Shown one piece after another: positions 62,324-64,000 of a DNA stretch of 64,000 nt. The translations under genes and the position numbers were made by a program. The notes under the pieces were generated by a model. It had not been told where the DNA came from. It saw only the letters and a program-made list of their open reading frames with translations, and made no database searches. Numbering within the stretch: position 1 is the first letter of the stretch; the number at the start of each line of letters is the position of its first letter. The DNA is from Persicobacter diffluens (lineage in GTDB: Bacteria > Bacteroidota > Bacteroidia > Cytophagales > Cyclobacteriaceae): NCBI RefSeq assembly GCF_036244895.1, contig NZ_BQKE01000001.1:2232001-2296000 (forward strand), given 5' to 3'.

Positions 62324-62331
62324 TATTTTTG
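62324..62331 (+). promoter_or_regulatory. -7 element before dxs
   Basis: TATTTTTG, a TAnnTTTG match, about 60 bp before the ATG at 62391. A TTG lies too far upstream (28 nt) for a standard -33, so support is partial. The leader has a small AGCCCAC/GTGGCT hairpin near 62340-62361. Confidence 0.4.
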
Positions 62332-62390
62332 CACATTCGAGCCCACAAGTTTTAGTGGCTTGGAATATGGATTGTTCTGCGAGTCAGATC

Positions 62391-64000
62391 ATGAAAAACA
62401 AATTGATTATGCTGATAGAGCCCGGTAAATTACTGAAGAATATAAATTGTCCTGAGGACCTTAAAAAACTGAACACAAAAGAATTGCACCAGCTTCGCGA
62501 TGAGTTGAGACAATTCATCATTGATAATGTATCAGTTTACGGTGGGCATTTTGGTGCGAGTTTGGGAACTGTGGAGTTGACAACGGCTTTGCACTATGTC
62601 TTTGACACTCCTAAGGATCAGTTGGTATGGGATGTTGGACATCAAGCATATGGCCACAAGATACTAACCGGGAGAAGAGATCAATTTCACACCAACCGTG
62701 TGTATGGCGGTATTTCAGGTTTTCCTAAGCGTAAAGAAAGTGAATTTGACACTTTCGGCGTAGGTCACAGCTCCACTTCCATCTCTGCTGCTTTGGGAAT
62801 GGCGGTGGCCAATAATGAGTTCAAAGACGATCGCCACCACATTGCCGTAATTGGCGATGGGGCGATGACTGGCGGAATGGCCTTTGAGGCAATGAATCAT
62901 GCCGGAGATTTGCAAGACACCAATTTGCTGATTATCCTGAATGATAATAATATGTCCATTGACCCAAACGTTGGGGCGCTGAAAGACTATCTCACCGACA
63001 TTACCACTTCCAAAACTTACAATAAAATTAAGGATGAGGTTTGGGATCTTCTGGGGAAGGTGTCCAAATTTGGTCCTAATGCACAAGAGATTGCCTCCAA
63101 GATTGAAAATAGCACCAAAGCTTTTTTCATGCAGCATAGCAATCTTTTTGAATCCTTTAATTTGCGCTATTTTGGCCCGGTGGATGGCCATGATCTGGAT
63201 CATCTGGTGAGCGTTATGCGCGACCTTAAATCCATTAAAGGCCCCAAATTATTGCATGTGCTCACCACGAAAGGGAAAGGCTATGCACCTGCAGAAAAGG
63301 ATCAAACCAAGTGGCATGCTCCCGGAACTTTTGATAAGGTTACCGGAGAGATTCAAAAAAAGCCGATCTTAAGTCCACAACCGCCAAAATACCAAGAGGT
63401 TTTTGGTCATACCATCGTGGAACTAGCGAAACAAAATGATAAAATCATGGGCGTGACTCCTGCGATGCCTTCAGGCTGTTCGCTCAATATCATGATGAAG
63501 GCCATGCCGGAGCGTGCCTTCGATGTCGGCATTGCCGAACAACATGCGGTAACTTTCTCTGCCGGCCTTGCCACCCAGGGAGCCGTTCCGTTTTGTAATA
63601 TTTACTCCACCTTTATGCAGCGAGCCTATGATCAGGTGATTCATGATGTCTGTATTCAGGACTTGCATGTGATCTTCTGTTTGGACCGCGCCGGATTTGC
63701 CGGAGCAGACGGCCCCACCCACCATGGGGCTTATGATTTGGCCTATATGCGTTGCATCCCGAATTTGGTGGTGATGGCTCCTATGAATGAGCAGGAATTG
63801 CGCAATATGATGTTTACCGCTCAATTGGAGAAAAATGCGCGTCCATTTTCTATTCGATATCCGAGAGGTAAAGGGGTGATGCCTGAATGGAAAACCCCAT
63901 TGGAAGAAATTCAAATTGGCCAGGGCCGAAAAGTGAAAGAGGGGGAAGATATCGCTATTCTAACGATTGGAACGGTTGGAAACTATGCACTAACGGCTGC
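62391..64000 (+). CDS. dxs: 1-deoxy-D-xylulose-5-phosphate synthase, partial at the right edge
   Basis: The first 536 codons of Dxs (family about 630 residues), running off the window. It makes 1-deoxy-D-xylulose 5-phosphate from pyruvate and glyceraldehyde 3-phosphate, the first step of the MEP isoprenoid pathway and thus a source of the menaquinone side chain. Visible motifs: YGGHFGASLGTVELT, WDVGHQAYGHKILTGR, VGHSSTSISAALGMA, the thiamine-binding IGDGAMTGGMAFEAMNHAG with NDNNMSI, DVGIAEQHAVTFSAGLA with the catalytic Glu, and DRAGFAGADGPTHHGAYDL. Start at ATG 62391 or, more like relatives, 62409 (MLIEPGKLL). Confidence 0.95.
   Translation, partial: MKNKLIMLIEPGKLLKNINCPEDLKKLNTKELHQLRDELRQFIIDNVSVYGGHFGASLGTVELTTALHYVFDTPKDQLVWDVGHQAYGHKILTGRRDQFHTNRVYGGISGFPKRKESEFDTFGVGHSSTSISAALGMAVANNEFKDDRHHIAVIGDGAMTGGMAFEAMNHAGDLQDTNLLIILNDNNMSIDPNVGALKDYLTDITTSKTYNKIKDEVWDLLGKVSKFGPNAQEIASKIENSTKAFFMQHSNLFESFNLRYFGPVDGHDLDHLVSVMRDLKSIKGPKLLHVLTTKGKGYAPAEKDQTKWHAPGTFDKVTGEIQKKPILSPQPPKYQEVFGHTIVELAKQNDKIMGVTPAMPSGCSLNIMMKAMPERAFDVGIAEQHAVTFSAGLATQGAVPFCNIYSTFMQRAYDQVIHDVCIQDLHVIFCLDRAGFAGADGPTHHGAYDLAYMRCIPNLVVMAPMNEQELRNMMFTAQLEKNARPFSIRYPRGKGVMPEWKTPLEEIQIGQGRKVKEGEDIAILTIGTVGNYALTA

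Overview
The window looks like a chromosomal segment of a gliding, menaquinone-using member of the Bacteroidota, most likely Cytophagales. The evidence is a type IX secretion block (PorE-like OmpA/PD40 protein, PorP/SprF protein, giant adhesin with a gliding-type C-terminal domain), TAnnTTTG-type promoter elements, Bacteroidota families (DUF3127, DUF2141, a TonB receptor with a carboxypeptidase-like N-terminal domain) and menaquinone genes. I see no plasmid, phage or insertion-sequence gene and no CRISPR array; the gene content is mostly core.

Layout. 1-620: edge of a leftward gene and an intergenic repeat. 0.6-7.7 kb: a translationally coupled polysaccharide locus (response regulator, pseudo-receiver/sugar transferase fusion, half-length TolC-like protein, Wzz-like chain-length protein with a decayed kinase domain, glycosyltransferase, flippase). 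7.8-9.7 kb: TetR-fold protein overlapping an ABC1/UbiB kinase. 9.8-10.06 kb: two identical CAT-anticodon tRNAs. 10.1-15.5 kb: TPR-SpoIIE phosphatase, then menD-menE-DUF2141. 16-20.5 kb: LpxR-like protein, GNAT, OxyR, Nudix, two HAD proteins. 20.5-25.2 kb: PIG-L deacetylase, DUF3127 protein with an SSB-like tail, XRE-S24 repressor with a small partner, cyclophilin. 25.2-28.5 kb: HPt and NtrC-type regulator, L-2-hydroxyglutarate oxidase. 28.9-35.3 kb: SDR, then a leftward group of TonB receptor, LpoB-like lipoprotein and COG3014-like lipoprotein, behind rpe. 35.4-42.9 kb: acyl-CoA-binding protein, RsmE, phosphatase, DHNA-CoA thioesterase with isochorismate synthase, twitch radical SAM protein, Na+ symporter, small membrane protein. 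43-46 kb: glycerophospholipid entry (PlsB-like acyltransferase, GpsA) behind a foldable leader. 46-59 kb: Omp85 protein and the type IX block. 59-64 kb: YaaA, small secreted protein, YbhN-like membrane protein, ScpA, and dxs running off the right edge.

Themes. Menaquinone synthesis is split between two loci (menD/menE and a menI-like/menF-like pair); menA, menB and menC are not in the window. Envelope functions dominate: polysaccharide export, outer-membrane assembly, lipoproteins, phospholipid supply and adhesion/gliding.

The most interesting non-gene signal is a family of about 120-bp intergenic repeats. There are six copies (near 218, 15731, 28478, 28681, 36213 and 48111) plus detached end fragments. 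They occur in both orientations and only between genes, and no transposase is visible. The most interesting protein-level signals are the receiver-linked polysaccharide locus with several decayed or shortened parts, the TetR-fold/ABC1-kinase pair that recalls COQ9/COQ8, and the three-helix leader before the acyltransferase. All calls come from reading the sequence; no database search was run.
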